Assembly (NCBI GenBank): GCA_021397835.1
Contig: JAJFZO010000446.1
Location: 1,550,001 to 1,614,000 of the forward strand
Origin: Moringa oleifera
Lineage: Eukaryota > Streptophyta > Magnoliopsida > Brassicales > Moringaceae
DNA: 64,000 nucleotides
Direction of reading: 5' to 3'
Shown: one piece after another, positions 45,299-57,369 of the stretch
Layout of the letters: every line of letters starts with the position of its first letter
How positions within the stretch are numbered: the stretch's first letter is position 1
Position numbers and translations under genes: made by a program
The notes under the pieces: model-generated
The model's database searches: none
The model's input: the letters and a program-made list of their open reading frames with translations, nothing else
Told to the model about the DNA's origin: nothing

Positions 45299-48200
45299 GA
45301 AAACATAGCAAATTTGAAAGCAATGAAGTTAAGTAATATGTCTCCAAACACTTACAGAACTAAAAGTAGATTCTTGTTTTGTATTATGAGTGTAGTCACG
45401 TGGGAGGTTCCTTCTTCTTGATTACATGAAAAGGAAAAGAGAGCATGCATGAAATAGGAAAACCTTTGTCAGAATTTATAGTCAACTTAACATGAACCTT
45501 TCTTTAAGAATATGAAAACTTGTAAATACTAAGTAAACACCTAGATCAAAAGTCCATCCCATTGTGATTTACAAATCAAAAATAAAGTTTTTTTTTTCCT
45601 TTATATCGATAAATTTCTAATTACAGAACTAAGAATGTAGTTAGATCTCATTCACCTAGCTAATCAAGAAAACGCATATTGAACTCTGTAACAAAGCACC
45701 ACCTTCAAATCAAAATCTGACCTTAATTACCTTCATAACAAATGTCCAATCACTAATATATTATGACAAGCAAACCTAGATGTCATTAGTTTAGCTACAC
45801 TATAAGCCATTGACTCTTTATAATGAGACCTTCCTTGAGTTGATCTTTTGAATATCATATGATTATCCATTTCAATATAACTATCACAGTTAAAATAAAT
45901 ATGATAGGGAAAACAGCGTAAATTGGCTGAAAAAAATTAATTACTACAACTTAATGGTTTTCTAAATATATAAAATTATGTAAGCTAGTTGATCATTAAA
46001 GGTAGCAATACAACCAAAGAAAAAAAAAAAGAAGCACACGTAACTCTTTTTTATCTAATGGGTAAAGCCATGTGGGGCATGATAAATGACTAGACATCTC
46101 GTTCCACCATCAGAATCTCCACCAACAAAGTAAGCCATTTTCACAGAAAAAAAATATCAAGTTACACATAAAATGAAAATAACTTAAGTGCTAATATATT
46201 CGCCTTTAGATGTAAGACTTCATATTCAGTAGCTGCCGCACTGTAAAACATATATCCTGTAGCAACCAAGGTAGGTCAAATAAACACAAAGTTTATATGA
46301 AATAGGACTAAAAAGTTCATTATTTTGAAAAAAAAATAATAATAACGCGAAGATTAGTCAAAGGAGTGTTAATATCTACCATGCTTTTTATATTCTTGAT
46401 AACATTTCTACTCTTGGTATAGGAATCATTCAATAATCCAAGAAAATTAAAAAAATAAACAAGTAAGAATGAGGATCCTAATAATTACAAATAGGAACAA
46501 ATATGAATACAGTGAGCTATAATATGTTACATATTTATTAGGATCTAGTAATTTTTTATTAGTAACTAATGCAGGTATATTAAGCAAACTTGATTATATG
46601 GAGGAACGAAATTGGCAATATTCTTGACCATAAAAAGGCCTCTTCTAATTACAAATTAAGGATATGTGAAGGGCAAACATGAGAATCGAAGCATGCAAAT
46701 ACTAGCATATAATTAAAAAGATGTTATCTTATCAAATGTCAACTAACTAATGATATAGTCATGAAGGAAAGAAAGTAACTTAAATAAATAGAACCTTGTA
46801 AACACATTTTCAAAATCCATGATTACATAAAATTAAAAGTTAGTTTCCTTCATAAAGACACTACGTACTCTTTATAATATTTGTATCCAGTTATATTATA
46901 CACATGGAATAGGAGTATCAAAGGTTCAACTATCCACCCATTCAAAACATATAACAAGTCACACCATAAGTCTGACGATAATTAGTTGTTACAATATAAT
47001 GGTAGGATATAATTACTTAAGCTTATGAACATAATTTGGAGCTGATATGCATTATATTATGAAATATTGGGTTTTAGTTTATGAAGATGAATAGTGAAAA
47101 AAGAATGATGAAAGATAATAATTCTTAACATTAACTTATCTAGTTGTTGCTTGTTATTTTAATGAAATAATTTACTAGAAAAGTGCATGTTTTTGGCAAA
47201 GGAAACATAAAAATAGTGGATATATCTCTTTAGTTAACCTCAAGCGACCATATAAAACTTCCATCCTTTCTATACAACACAAAAGGAATAAAATAAGTAG
47301 AAAACAAGCCCATCTTTCTTTAATGGTGATCCCAATGGATGAGAACAAATGTCCAAAAATAGACCCATAAATTAAAAAAAAAGGTAAATCATTACGATAA
47401 AATGACAAGAATGCCATAGAGTTGCAAATAATAGCATAGTTATCCTTTAGGCGTACACTTTAACATTTTTCTTACTGAAAGGACATACCATAAATTTTGT
47501 GTTTGATTACATAGAAGTAAAATCACTTTGCAAGCACTATAGCCCCAATCTTTATCTTGTTTCTATAACTATTATTAATCATTTTACCTAAATAATCAAT
47601 TACACTACTATAAGCCTTTTTTAAAAAAGCTTTTAAGATCCCAATATTAATGAGATGCAAAGATTACGGATAATATAATAAATAACATTGCAAATTGATT
47701 TTTTCCTTTTAACCTTGGCATAGGACAAGCCAATCGCCCAAGGTCATGTTAAGTTCAACATTCAAAAGGCAATACAGTGCTTTGAAGAAATTAGAAAAAA
47801 CTAAATCCAATCAAATATCAAAATAAACCAACATTTTCATTAAGAAGTTTAGACAAAGTTAGAAGAAAAGAAAAACTGAGAAAAAATTACTTAAATTTCT
47901 CCCTCTTGATGTGATAAAACTTGGTTTTGATCTTGTCATTCAAATCAAATTGAGTGAACTCATACAACTTTTAACTTGGCTATTAGTTGCTTGGCTTTTA
48001 TTACGGCTGGGGCCCATAGGTTGGCTTTCTTATTACAATTAAAATAAAACATTGTTAGCTAGTAATAATAAGTAGTCAGAGGAGGGATCTAACATTCATG
48101 ACTATTAACCTTTCTTCATGTGGAAATAACTACTAGCTTGGGATGTGTTTAACTAAAAGCTTTTTTTTTTTTGGTTATTCTTCCTTCAAATATTGTTAAT

Positions 48201-49084
48201 AACTTAACGAAGTTATTAATAAGGGTTGATAAAGGAAAGTTGTTGCTGATGATATTAATCATGGACTGTTTGTTTGTATAATAAAGAACAGAAAAGATGG
48301 TTAATACTTAAAAAGCTGTGTCAGTCTTGCAATTGTACCAACACATGTAATTAATTGGACTGCGATTATCCATGAAAGTTTTCCATAGGTCAAGTTGCGT
48401 GATCTCATGAGCTCAAACATTAATATTGGGGCCATAGCATAAAGAAAATGTCATATGTAATCCCTTCTCACAATATCTTATTTGAGTTCACTTTATGGAA
48501 TGGCTAGTTTGAACCTAAATCACTGTTAATAATAAACTAACCCATTTGATATGATACATAATGTTAACCACCTTCTCATACTTTGTGCACTACTCTTCAA
48601 AAGTTAAATGGTTCAACTCCTTTTGCATATAGTTCTTTGTGAATATTCAAATTTTGATCTAATCCTCTGTGAAGTCATGGAGAGTTCAATACGAAAAAAA
48701 AAAAAAGGAAACTTTGTTAGTTAAAATGTACTTAGTATCCATTGTTTTCAATCTTCATCTTTCTTTTACTTTTATAATAGTCTAATTTCTAAGTTGGAAT
48801 GCAAATTAGTGAAGGTTGCAATGAATGAAGAAAGAGTATTATTGGGAAGTATAATGAAAATGTTTAGGTAATCTTTAAGCAATATATGGACAAAGAAACA
48901 TAAATAATGATCAAGATCAGTGATACATAAAATATGATTTGATCCATCTTCAATGAAACTAATGGAAAGTAACCTTAAAAATGCATAAAATGCAAACCAA
49001 TTATATAAACTTTTCATTAGGAGAAATAAAAAGAATTTAGACTTGCTAGTTATCTACATGATAGCAATTACTTTAGTGTAAAGA
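45299..49084. other. AT-rich sequence without recognisable gene
   Basis: No domain is recognised with confidence. Around 46,200-46,265 the minus strand has a short open piece with SAAATEYEVL, a faint resemblance to the copia RNase H SSAEAEY motif, too weak to call. The 80- and 81-codon minus frames at 47,175-47,417 and 48,772-49,017 are hydrophobic, unrecognised and unaccompanied by gene signals. A CACTACTATAAG word at 47,603 resembles a CACTA end but has no partner with a matching target duplication. Confidence 0.5.
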
Positions 49085-50640
49085 TGGTAAGAATTAAATT
49101 GATCTTTTTATAATATTTTAATAATTTTTATAAAAATTTAAGTTGTTTAATGATAAAATTCATGTTTATCATTAAAGTTAAATCTAATTTAAAATTTTAA
49201 AAATAAAGAATAATTTTTTTAGTATTATCACCAAAATTGAAAATTGACCTCAATTTAGTAAATGTAATAGTGACAAAACCATTAATTCAAATAAATAAAT
49301 ATATATAGTATATTTAACTTTTTTAATTTAAGAAGTTTAGTAAAAAAATTGTATCTGTTGCTAAAATTAAATATAATTTTAAAAATTTTAAAAATAAAAA
49401 ATTATTTTCTTCTCAGTATTCACAATAAAATTCGAGATCTATTGTTAATCATGAAAGATAGAATAACTACAATACCGTAAGACCATAAAAATAATTTTTT
49501 TATTTTTTAATTAAAATTCCAGCTACAAAATTTTTATCTATCATTAAAAATAAATTCAATTTTTAAAAATTAAAAATAATATTTTTCTTAATATTAATAA
49601 CAAATTTCAAGATCGATCACTATTTAGTGATGGAATAATAACAGAACCTTCAAAACATAAAAATAATTATAGAAAATTGAATTATAGTTTTTAAATTTTT
49701 AAAATTTTAAATTAAGATCTTTAGTGATAAATTTCGTGTCCATCGCTCAAACTAAGTCTAAATTTGAAATTTTAAAACTTAAAAAGACATACTATTTTTT
49801 TCTTAATTTTAGCAATAAAATTTAATATTTGTCACTATTTAGCAATAAAACCATCAAACTTTAAAATTGTTAATGTTTAAATTTGTGTTCGTTCCTAAAA
49901 CTCATTCTAATTTTTAAAATTACAGTTTTTTTATTTAATATTAATAATAAAATTCAAAATCACATCATTTTTTAATTATGGAATCTTGAAATCTTAAAAT
50001 TTTTAATTAAAAATTTAAATTTAAATTTTTATATTTTTTTGATAGAATTTGTTTTTCATCAATAAAATTAAATGTAATTTAAAATTCCAAAGTTAAAAAA
50101 AAAAGTTTTTTTTCTCATTCTAATGACAAAATTAAAAATTTGTCACTATTTAATCATGAATTTCACATTCCATCACTAGACAGTGACAAAATAACGATGA
50201 AATTTGTATCCCTCGCTAAAATTAAATTCAATATTTAAAATTTTTACATTATGTTAATATTAAAAGGAAAATTAAAAATGTATCATTATTCAATGTCAAA
50301 ATAATTTCAAACCCTTAATCCAGAAAAATAATTTGATCTACTTATAATTTTTATTTTTTTAGTTTAAAAAATTCATCAATAAATACATGTCTATCATTAA
50401 AACTAAATTTAAATTTTAAAAAATGAAAAATAAAAATAATTATTTTATATTAGCTGCGAAATTCAAATTCATCATAATTTAACAATGATTAGTGATGAAA
50501 TTTTTAAACCTTATAATAAATATTGAAAAAAATTAAATATTTTTTTCATATTTTTTATTTTTAATTAAAAAGTTTAACAGTAAAATATATGTGCATTGAG
50601 AAAATTAAATACAATTTTTAAATTTTTAAAAAATTCAAAA
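49085..50640. repeat. Degenerate array, about nine units of 150-205 bp
   Basis: A block like AAATTYRTGTCYATCRCTAAAA followed by TTAAATYTAATTT, an A/T-rich stretch, AATTCAAAATYTRTCACTAT and TTAGTGATGAAAT recurs at about 49,151, 49,345, 49,521, 49,723, 49,872, 50,041, 50,193, 50,373 and 50,579. Units are uneven and heavily diverged. The short inverted words TTTAGTGATGAAAT / ATCACTAAA suggest the inside of an old DNA transposon end; the first 150 bp of the window use similar words. Confidence 0.75.
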
Positions 50641-52440
50641 AAAAAAAAAGATGTAAACATCTCCAAAACAAGGAATGCACATTTATGTGTTCATTCACAA
50701 CTTAATAATTGAAAAAACAAAGAAAAATGATCCATAAATATTATTTCAATAATTTGGACATCATAGAACAGGCAAGAGTCCTTTTCATATCTAAGCAACT
50801 AACTAAAAAAAAGAAGAAATCTTCTTCATAGGTTTCTTCCATAGGAACTACCACACGGGTTCTCAAAAGAAGCATAATTGAAAACATGAAAATTAGGCTC
50901 TCGCATTAATTTCAATCACATAATGATCTCATTATTGCATGGGAGCTTTTTTAATGTAGTGGTCTCATGTATGCATAAGTAGAAAAGTAAGTTAATTACT
51001 CATATTACAAATTTAAAATAACCAACACAAAAAATAACATATTTCCAAGAATCATAAATTTCATATCATATCAGTCTCTTCCAAGTTTGCTACTCCCTTT
51101 TGTCTCTTTCACCTAATAAAAAACCATGAACATTGCATATTCCACAAACACATGCATAAAAGACAAGCCAAAAATTATATATAAGAATATGACTGCTTAT
51201 TAAGAAATCAAAAAACTACAGTACCTAAATTTCATCATTACAGTCAAATCCTATGTTACAAAAAAAAAAAATCACTTTTATAGGTTTTAGTAGACTTACT
51301 TATTGAAGAATGAGAATGCCAAATGAACACAGATACAAAATAAAAGAATAAGTTGATGCACCTAAAAATAAGAATAAGAATAAAAGACTCCTTCATTAAG
51401 ACCTTAAGGGCAAGTACAACTATAATTACGTCAAACCTAATAAATAATGTAAATTCTAAGCTAACACCCATGTTTTTATCAGTTTAGGCAGCATTTTCAC
51501 CAACACCAACAAACATATCCATGGCTGAAGGAGTTAGATATTAACACATGAACATATCACACTTTAGCTGTATTTATTTTCCTTGACTTTGACAAAATTG
51601 TTTCTGTTAGAGTATATTTATCATCTTCACAAAAGCCATATATTTTCTTCCTTTTTCTCCACCATATCTTCCACTATGTTGCAAGTCTTCATCTCCTCAT
51701 TAGCAACCTAGATAGATCCAGTTTTTCATATTGTCCTCATGTGACAACACGCTCCCCTTGCCAGCTACATAACCATATATCCAACACGTTAAGTGTTGCA
51801 ACTCATCACTTAGCAAATATCAGTTTGAAAACTTAGTTTTGACAAGCATATGTTTCTCTTTATTTGTTAACAAATCTTTTCCTCTTTCCTTGTTTAACAA
51901 ATTAATTAAAAAAACTTCTCAATACCATAATTGCACCCATTTTCTAGGAAGAGTGTAGGGAGGACGTACAAGGGGAAATAGGTCTCAACCTACAATTGGC
52001 TTTGTAGGCTTCCTCTCATAAAAATCCAAATATAAATTCTTCCTGAATTTTCATCCACGACCTATAGAATCATTTCTGATTAAACCAAATAAGTATGTGA
52101 TGCAAATAGCATTGACCATTCAAGACTTGTCAAACATGTAAAAATAACAATTGAATAGTTACTAGATTTTATTTTAAATTAGGTTACTTTTATTATCTTT
52201 TAATGTTTATTAGTTGGATAAAAATTGAATTTGTAATTACATTTTAGTATGATAGGTTTACTTTCATTATTCAATTTAAACAAGGACTTTTTTCATTATT
52301 CAATTAAAACTAGGACTCTCTCTCATCGTTCAATTAGAACTCATTGTTTGATTACGAATATGCTAAGTTAGCTTACATGTTGGCTACGTGAGCTTGAAGC
52401 AATTTAGACCTGGATTTTAGAAAAAAAAAAAATCATCTTT
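50641..52440. other. No gene recognised
   Basis: The stretch is AT-rich with no domains identified. The 71-codon minus frame at 51,256-51,471 is hydrophobic and unrecognised. A near-repeat, TTTCATTATTCAATT.AAACTAGGACT, occurs twice or three times at 52,255-52,345. Confidence 0.5.
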
Positions 52441-52445
52441 TAAGC

Positions 52446-52552
52446 TTTCTCTCTTTTGCTTTTTTTTTCCCCCCATTTCTCTCTTCTCTTTCTTTTCTAC
52501 TTTTTCTTTTTTGTTTCCTTTCTCTTTTAAACTCTTTCCTTCTCATCTTGTC
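52446..52552. repeat. Polypyrimidine (CT-rich) tract
   Basis: About 100 bp consists almost entirely of C and T on the plus strand, including C6 and T-runs. It could be a low-complexity expansion or an old 5' leader. Confidence 0.85.
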
Positions 52553-52899
52553 CTGCGTCAGTATAAGTTTTCAAAATACCAAAAGAAATGAAGGAAGATA
52601 GGCAAGAAATAAAATAGTAGTAAAAAATTTTCAATATAAGAAACATAATTTATATCTAATGAACTCTACAGTTTTGGCATAATAAAAGAAAAGGCGAAAA
52701 GGCATCCTAATGATCATAATCTTGAAGTAAACAAGGGAGAAAATTTGTAAAGTTGATAATCATTTTAGACTTCATTGGATTAAGCCTCGGTATCGAAACC
52801 TACTAAGGTGATAACTATTAAATTCAATTAGTAACCTTGAGGTCAATCTTGTCCTATGCTGAAAAACAAGGGTTTAGAAAGCAATAAGAAAAAGGGATA

Positions 52900-53420
52900 A
52901 GTGAAAAATACTCCATGGAAGCAATTCTAACAAATGTGTGAAAAAGACCCGATGGAAGCAATTCTAACAAACGTGTCATCATTGTCAATGTTAGATCTGA
53001 TTTCATAAATCCACTCAAAAAACCTGCATAGAATCACCCACGACCCAATCTTTTGCATCCCTCCTTAATTGCACCTACCAAGTCACATTACTGTTTAATG
53101 TTCTCACATGTTAGCTCAAATAAGCCTTTTGATTACATGATCAAAAATACATAGCCTAAAAGTCTTCCCAAAGAAGATTTTTTCCACACCAGACATTGTT
53201 CCAAAACTCTAGCCTTCCTTACCTACCTTAAACCTTACCCATGGAACAAAGTCCTCTCCAACTCTCCTAATGGTTATCCAAAAACTGGTTCCACAAGGTT
53301 CCTCCCTAACATTGTAACTCAACCACCCTCCTTCTTCCCATATCTAGCCTTTATCTTCTACAAAAGGCTATTTCTCTCCACTATAAAGCTCCTCTACCAT
53401 TTTTCCAAAAGTGCCATGTT
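52900..53420 (-). pseudogene. Possible L1 LINE ORF2 C-terminal fragment
   Basis: On the minus strand 53,400-53,060 reads with frequent stops as RGAL.WREIAFCRR, LWNQFLDN, ESWRGLCSMGKV, then LEFWNNVWCGKNLLWEDF. This resembles the text after reverse transcriptase in plant L1 elements (G.G..RFW.D.WCG...L...FP.L), followed by CNQKAYLS, as in the .NK.A.V motif. Downstream, RRFFEWIYE-like text near 53,000 is weaker. The match rests mostly on the F.W...WCG..L...F core. An alternative is a chance resemblance in a random AT-rich frame. Confidence 0.42.
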
Positions 53421-54236
53421 AAAAGATCAAAGAAAATAGATCTTTATGCCCTAATTCTAAAATAACCCTCAAACAAGTATTTAAATTTTTTTGTAAAATA
53501 GAGATAGGTGTAGCGAGTTTATTATTATTTTTTTTAAAGAATAAAACTAGAACATAGTATACTCTAAAAAGTATGTTTACCGTGCAAATAAAAATAGACA
53601 CCTTTACCTCTAATGAGTGAAAGTAGTCAACACTAGTTGAAAATCTACAAGAGCCTTCCTATGGATGACATTTTTATTGCTATATAGGTTGATTTGCCAG
53701 CTGTCATTGTTTTTGAATGTAACATTCTTGCAGGCCTGTGAGCTAAAAGGAAATATATATTTAACCTAGTTAAAGTAATGAAATTCATATCTTATGAGAA
53801 GTTGTGGATAACACATGATGGGAATAGTTATTAAAAGAATTGGAAAGGAAAAAAACAAAACAAAGAAATAAAGAAAAACAAACATCAAATAGTCAACCTC
53901 AAGTCTTTACAATAATGTTTCCATGAGTTGGAATACAATGATGTTGTAACGAGCTAGACAAGAATAGAAACTGAATTCTTGATCAGAAAATGATGCAGAC
54001 AGAGCCAATATTATGAGACTTTTAGTGTCCTTCACTTGGCAACATCAAAGTTCTTAAATTACTATAATTATTTTCAAGCATAAGAATACATGATAAAACC
54101 AAAAAGCATCAAAAAGTTCCATAAATAGAACAAGATACAAGTATAGCCAGTGTATATACCTGCACTATGCATGAAATGAATATACTTATAACATTCATCT
54201 ACTCTTAACCTAGCACTAGGTAGTTGACTTACACGA
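53421..54236. other. No gene recognised; left flank of E4
   Basis: No coding similarity was seen. The 60-codon minus frame at 53,419-53,601 is unrecognised. TTCTTGCAG followed by GCCTGTGAG near 53,725 looks like a splice acceptor, but no exon can be supported. Confidence 0.4.
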
Positions 54237-54251
54237 GAACACAACAACAAA

Positions 54252-54725
54252 ATAACCTTTTGTTCATAGCTTTAAATGACTTTTGTTCACCGTTCCAAAA
54301 CTGTGGACTATTACATTATGAACAAAAGTTAATTGAAATAGTTCAAAGTCTTTAAACTGTGAATAAAAGTGTTAATAGTTCACAGTTCATAAAATTTTTA
54401 TTCACAGTTTGAAAACTGTGAATAAAACTAGTTTTAGTTCACAGTTCTTAAATTGTGAATAAAAGGGATTATAGTCCATAGTGTATTAAAAATATTATTC
54501 ACAGTTTCATAACTGTGAAAAAAAGATATGATGAACTGTGAACTAAAACTACTTTAGTTCATAGTTCATTAAAGTTTTATTCACAGTTCTAGAACTATGA
54601 ATAAAACTAACCTTAGTTATTTTGATTTTGTTCACAGTTATATAATTGTGAAATGTTTTTAATTAAAAAAATTTAAATTATTTTATGGTATTTATACACA
54701 GTTTTGTTAGAACTGTGGATAAAGT
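54252..54725. repeat. E4 subterminal inverted repeats
   Basis: About a dozen arms of TTTATTCACAGTT or TTTTAGTTCACAGTT pair with AACTGTGAATAAAA or AACTGTGAACTAAA. The core ACAGTT and the T/A flanks are shared with the TTTAATGACAGTT word of E1-E3; the two words differ at two of thirteen positions. Confidence 0.88.
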
Positions 54726-55539
54726 ATAATTAATTTTTATTTATCTATTTCAAAAAATTAAAAATAAGAAATATTAAAATTTAAATTAATGAATAATTAA
54801 AAATTTAAATTATTATTTAAAATTTTGTTTTTAACGTTTAATAATTTGAAATTGAATCATTATTTAATTTTTTAATAATCTTGACTTGTAATTATAATTT
54901 TTATTTTTAATTATTATTTAATTAACTTTTTCTTCCAAAATTAAAATTTTTTGCCTATGAATTCATATTTTTCTCTATACCCAAAATTAAAATTTGAAAA
55001 TATCCAAAAAATGTTGCATAAAATAAAGAAAATAAATCATCACAGATTATTTGAATACTACTACCATACTTTAATAAAATGTAGCACACGGCCGCCAATT
55101 TTTTAATCAAAAAGCACTTCAATAGTATTCACACACTTAAGTACAATCACATGCACCACCACCACTTTTTTCATGACAACACTTTCTAGAGCAATCTAAC
55201 TTACCTCAATACAATCTAACACCATCATCATTTCATCCATTCATAACATATTTTAATCCGATGTTGTATACATTCATGATCACTTCTTTCATCATAACAC
55301 ACTTCGACATAACACATATTAATTACCATTTTGAAACTATAATGAATCATAATTCTCATCCATATAACCTTTCAAGTATGTGTGAAATACATGGAGGAAA
55401 ATTAATTTACAAATTAATGCTACTTTTACAATACGAGTTAAAAGGAAAATACTTACAATTCCTAACAACTATATAATGTATTCCAAAATTTGAAATATAA
55501 GTCCTAACTTTTACCTGAATCCTAACATAATGCTCCATA
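54726..55539. other. E4 3' region without coding sequence
   Basis: Very AT-rich with no domain. The 71-codon plus frame at 55,261-55,476 is antisense to the element genes and unrecognised. Confidence 0.5.
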
Positions 55540-56420
55540 TGTATTGCCCAAACTCTTGTCTGACATCATCAAACTCAGACTGTCTGTAGGTATCAATATC
55601 CATTAGCTATGCATGTGAAAAAATATAAATGTTAGTATAACTATAATCATACATAACATTTTACAGAAACAAATTATTTAAAAACTTACTATTTTCGAGT
55701 ATGGTGCATTATTGTTTTATCTGTTAATGATATCCCTCATGTATTTCATCACATAGTATCCATACTCATGGTACAAGGTTGACGTGGACATTACATTAGC
55801 ATAATTTAGATGTTATATTTTGTGACTAAAAATAATGAAATTTAATATAACATATGATTCATAACATACATACCTTAGCAACAATACTTTGGCAATTCCG
55901 TCGGCTTATGGATAGCATGTCTATTGCAAAGAACATTTTAAAAGAGCTCAAAAAAATAGACTATTAATCTTGAAACTACAGTTACATATACTAATGTAAG
56001 TATAAAATAATTAAATTCACATGGACATTAGCATGTCTAACTCAGTGCGAGAACCATGCCCTAGAGGATCAAAAACTGTATATGTGAACGCCCACGACTT
56101 AACAATCACCAACATCCAATGATGCCTTAATTATTAAGCAAATTAAATTATTAGTTATTTAACTAGTGCAATTAAAAAAATTAAGTTCATGCTTACATGA
56201 TGTTATACGGGAAGATCACTACTCTTTTGTCATATGGTTGAGTTAATCTAGTTGCAATATGATGAGCTTGACCTTTTATCTTTATACCACTCATAACTGA
56301 TACCATCGACGGATCAACAAATAAAATATTTTGATTAAAGCCAAGTGCAACTAAATCTTTATGAAGTTTACTAAAAATATAAAAAAACACATATAAATAT
56401 GAATATGACATAATTGTAAG
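55540..56420 (-). pseudogene. Ulp1-like cysteine protease (C48) domain of the CACTA second gene, inactivated
   Basis: Many plant CACTA elements end their second gene with a domain related to SUMO/Ulp1 proteases; its role in transposition is not known. On the minus strand, 56,411-56,193 gives NQNILFVDPSMVS and HHIATRLTQ..KRVVIFPYN. After an intron-like gap HHWMLVIVKSWAFTYTVFDP (from 56,124) carries the catalytic His (56,121-56,119) and Asp (56,070-56,068). The block that should read ECGYYVM..M reads HEYGYYVMKYMRDII (about 55,770-55,730): the catalytic Cys codon is TAT, Tyr, at 55,764-55,762. The C-terminal FDDVRQEFGQYIW (about 55,590) matches the usual E.R.EWA.F. Exons are separated by AT-rich introns, and one exon end near 55,874 keeps an AAG/GTATGT donor. 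Confidence 0.8.
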
Positions 56421-56429
56421 ATCAATAAA

Positions 56430-57183
56430 CTAATAAATGAAAAAAGTATGTAAAACAATGTAAGCTTGAATGATGGTAACACTTATCTCTTCCATGTGAC
56501 AAAATTGAATTATATCTTCTCGCATCACATATATAGAGCCTTTATTAACAAATACTTGTTTCTCCAAAGGAATGATGATGACTCTATCATGATCCATTAC
56601 CTTTGTGACATGCTCATGCAATACCTTCAGTGATAGTGGTAACCCAATAGAAGATAATTGTTGCAATGACGGTTGTTACATCAATGTTGATGCTCGTCTA
56701 ACTTGCAACTTTTGTGTCTTTCCTCTTTTCATTGACTAGAAATAAAATAATTAAGAAGTCATGTCTAGTAAATGAACTAAAAAAGTTCAAGTTTTGACAT
56801 AAAATACCTCATATTCACGTGTGATGACCCAATCTCGTGGCCAAGCAACATGTGTGCCAACTGCTTCAAATACAGTAAAAATTTTTGCTTCCAGTATTGG
56901 GCGAGGAAAACAAGTATCACCCAAATAGCTACATCCATTATCACCCTAACATATCCATCAAGCAGAGAACGCCCATGCATAGTTTGATTCATGGTAGTAT
57001 CTATAAAAATTGATCTATAGGCCACAATATCCTCCAAAGAACCAATGTACAAATCACATTATACACATTACAATGAATAGTCAAAGCATAATTTAATGGC
57101 CCAAAACTTTTATTCTTTTCTTTAATAGAAATATAACATGTGACATACCTTACTATTGGATGGTGCAGGCTTTGATGGACCAA
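56430..57183 (-). pseudogene. Middle part of the CACTA second gene (E4)
   Basis: The minus strand 57,052-56,777 gives IGSLEDIVAYRSIF, then MHGRSLLDGYVRV and, across a frame change, the equivalent of the AVG.HVAWPRDLV motif seen before the protease domain in plant CACTA proteins. 56,666-56,430 gives GLPLSLKVLHEHV and REDIIQFCHMEEIS, matching the LP..LK.L...V and .ED..QFC.M.EI words that lead into the Ulp1 domain. The two pieces read as successive exons. The family is known from position and pattern; the biochemical role of this region is not established. Confidence 0.72.
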
Positions 57184-57369
57184 CTAGTTAAGGTTGAGGA
57201 GGTGATGTCAAACTTTTTTCATTATCATCTATTCTAGCCATGTTATTGCTAGCTCTACTTTAACGAAATGGCATTTGAACAATGTTCGGTTGGGTAGTAA
57301 CTCTATCTCCCACAATGTCATCTAAAACATCTTTATGTTGTGAAAACCACCTCATCATGTACATAAACT

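Noticed and set aside
46190..46270. Possible copia RNase H fragment (SAAATEYEVL, minus strand)
   Set aside because: The match is about ten residues with no other copia block within several hundred bases. Too weak to annotate.
47175..47417. 80-codon minus-strand frame with membrane-protein-like composition
   Set aside because: Length and composition are as expected for random AT-rich sequence; no conserved motif was found.
47603..50961. Candidate further CACTA element from CACTACTATAAG (47,603) to a GTAGTG word (50,956-50,961)
   Set aside because: The flanking triplets do not match (TTA against GTC), the ends share little beyond the first bases, and no subterminal hairpins lie at the edges.
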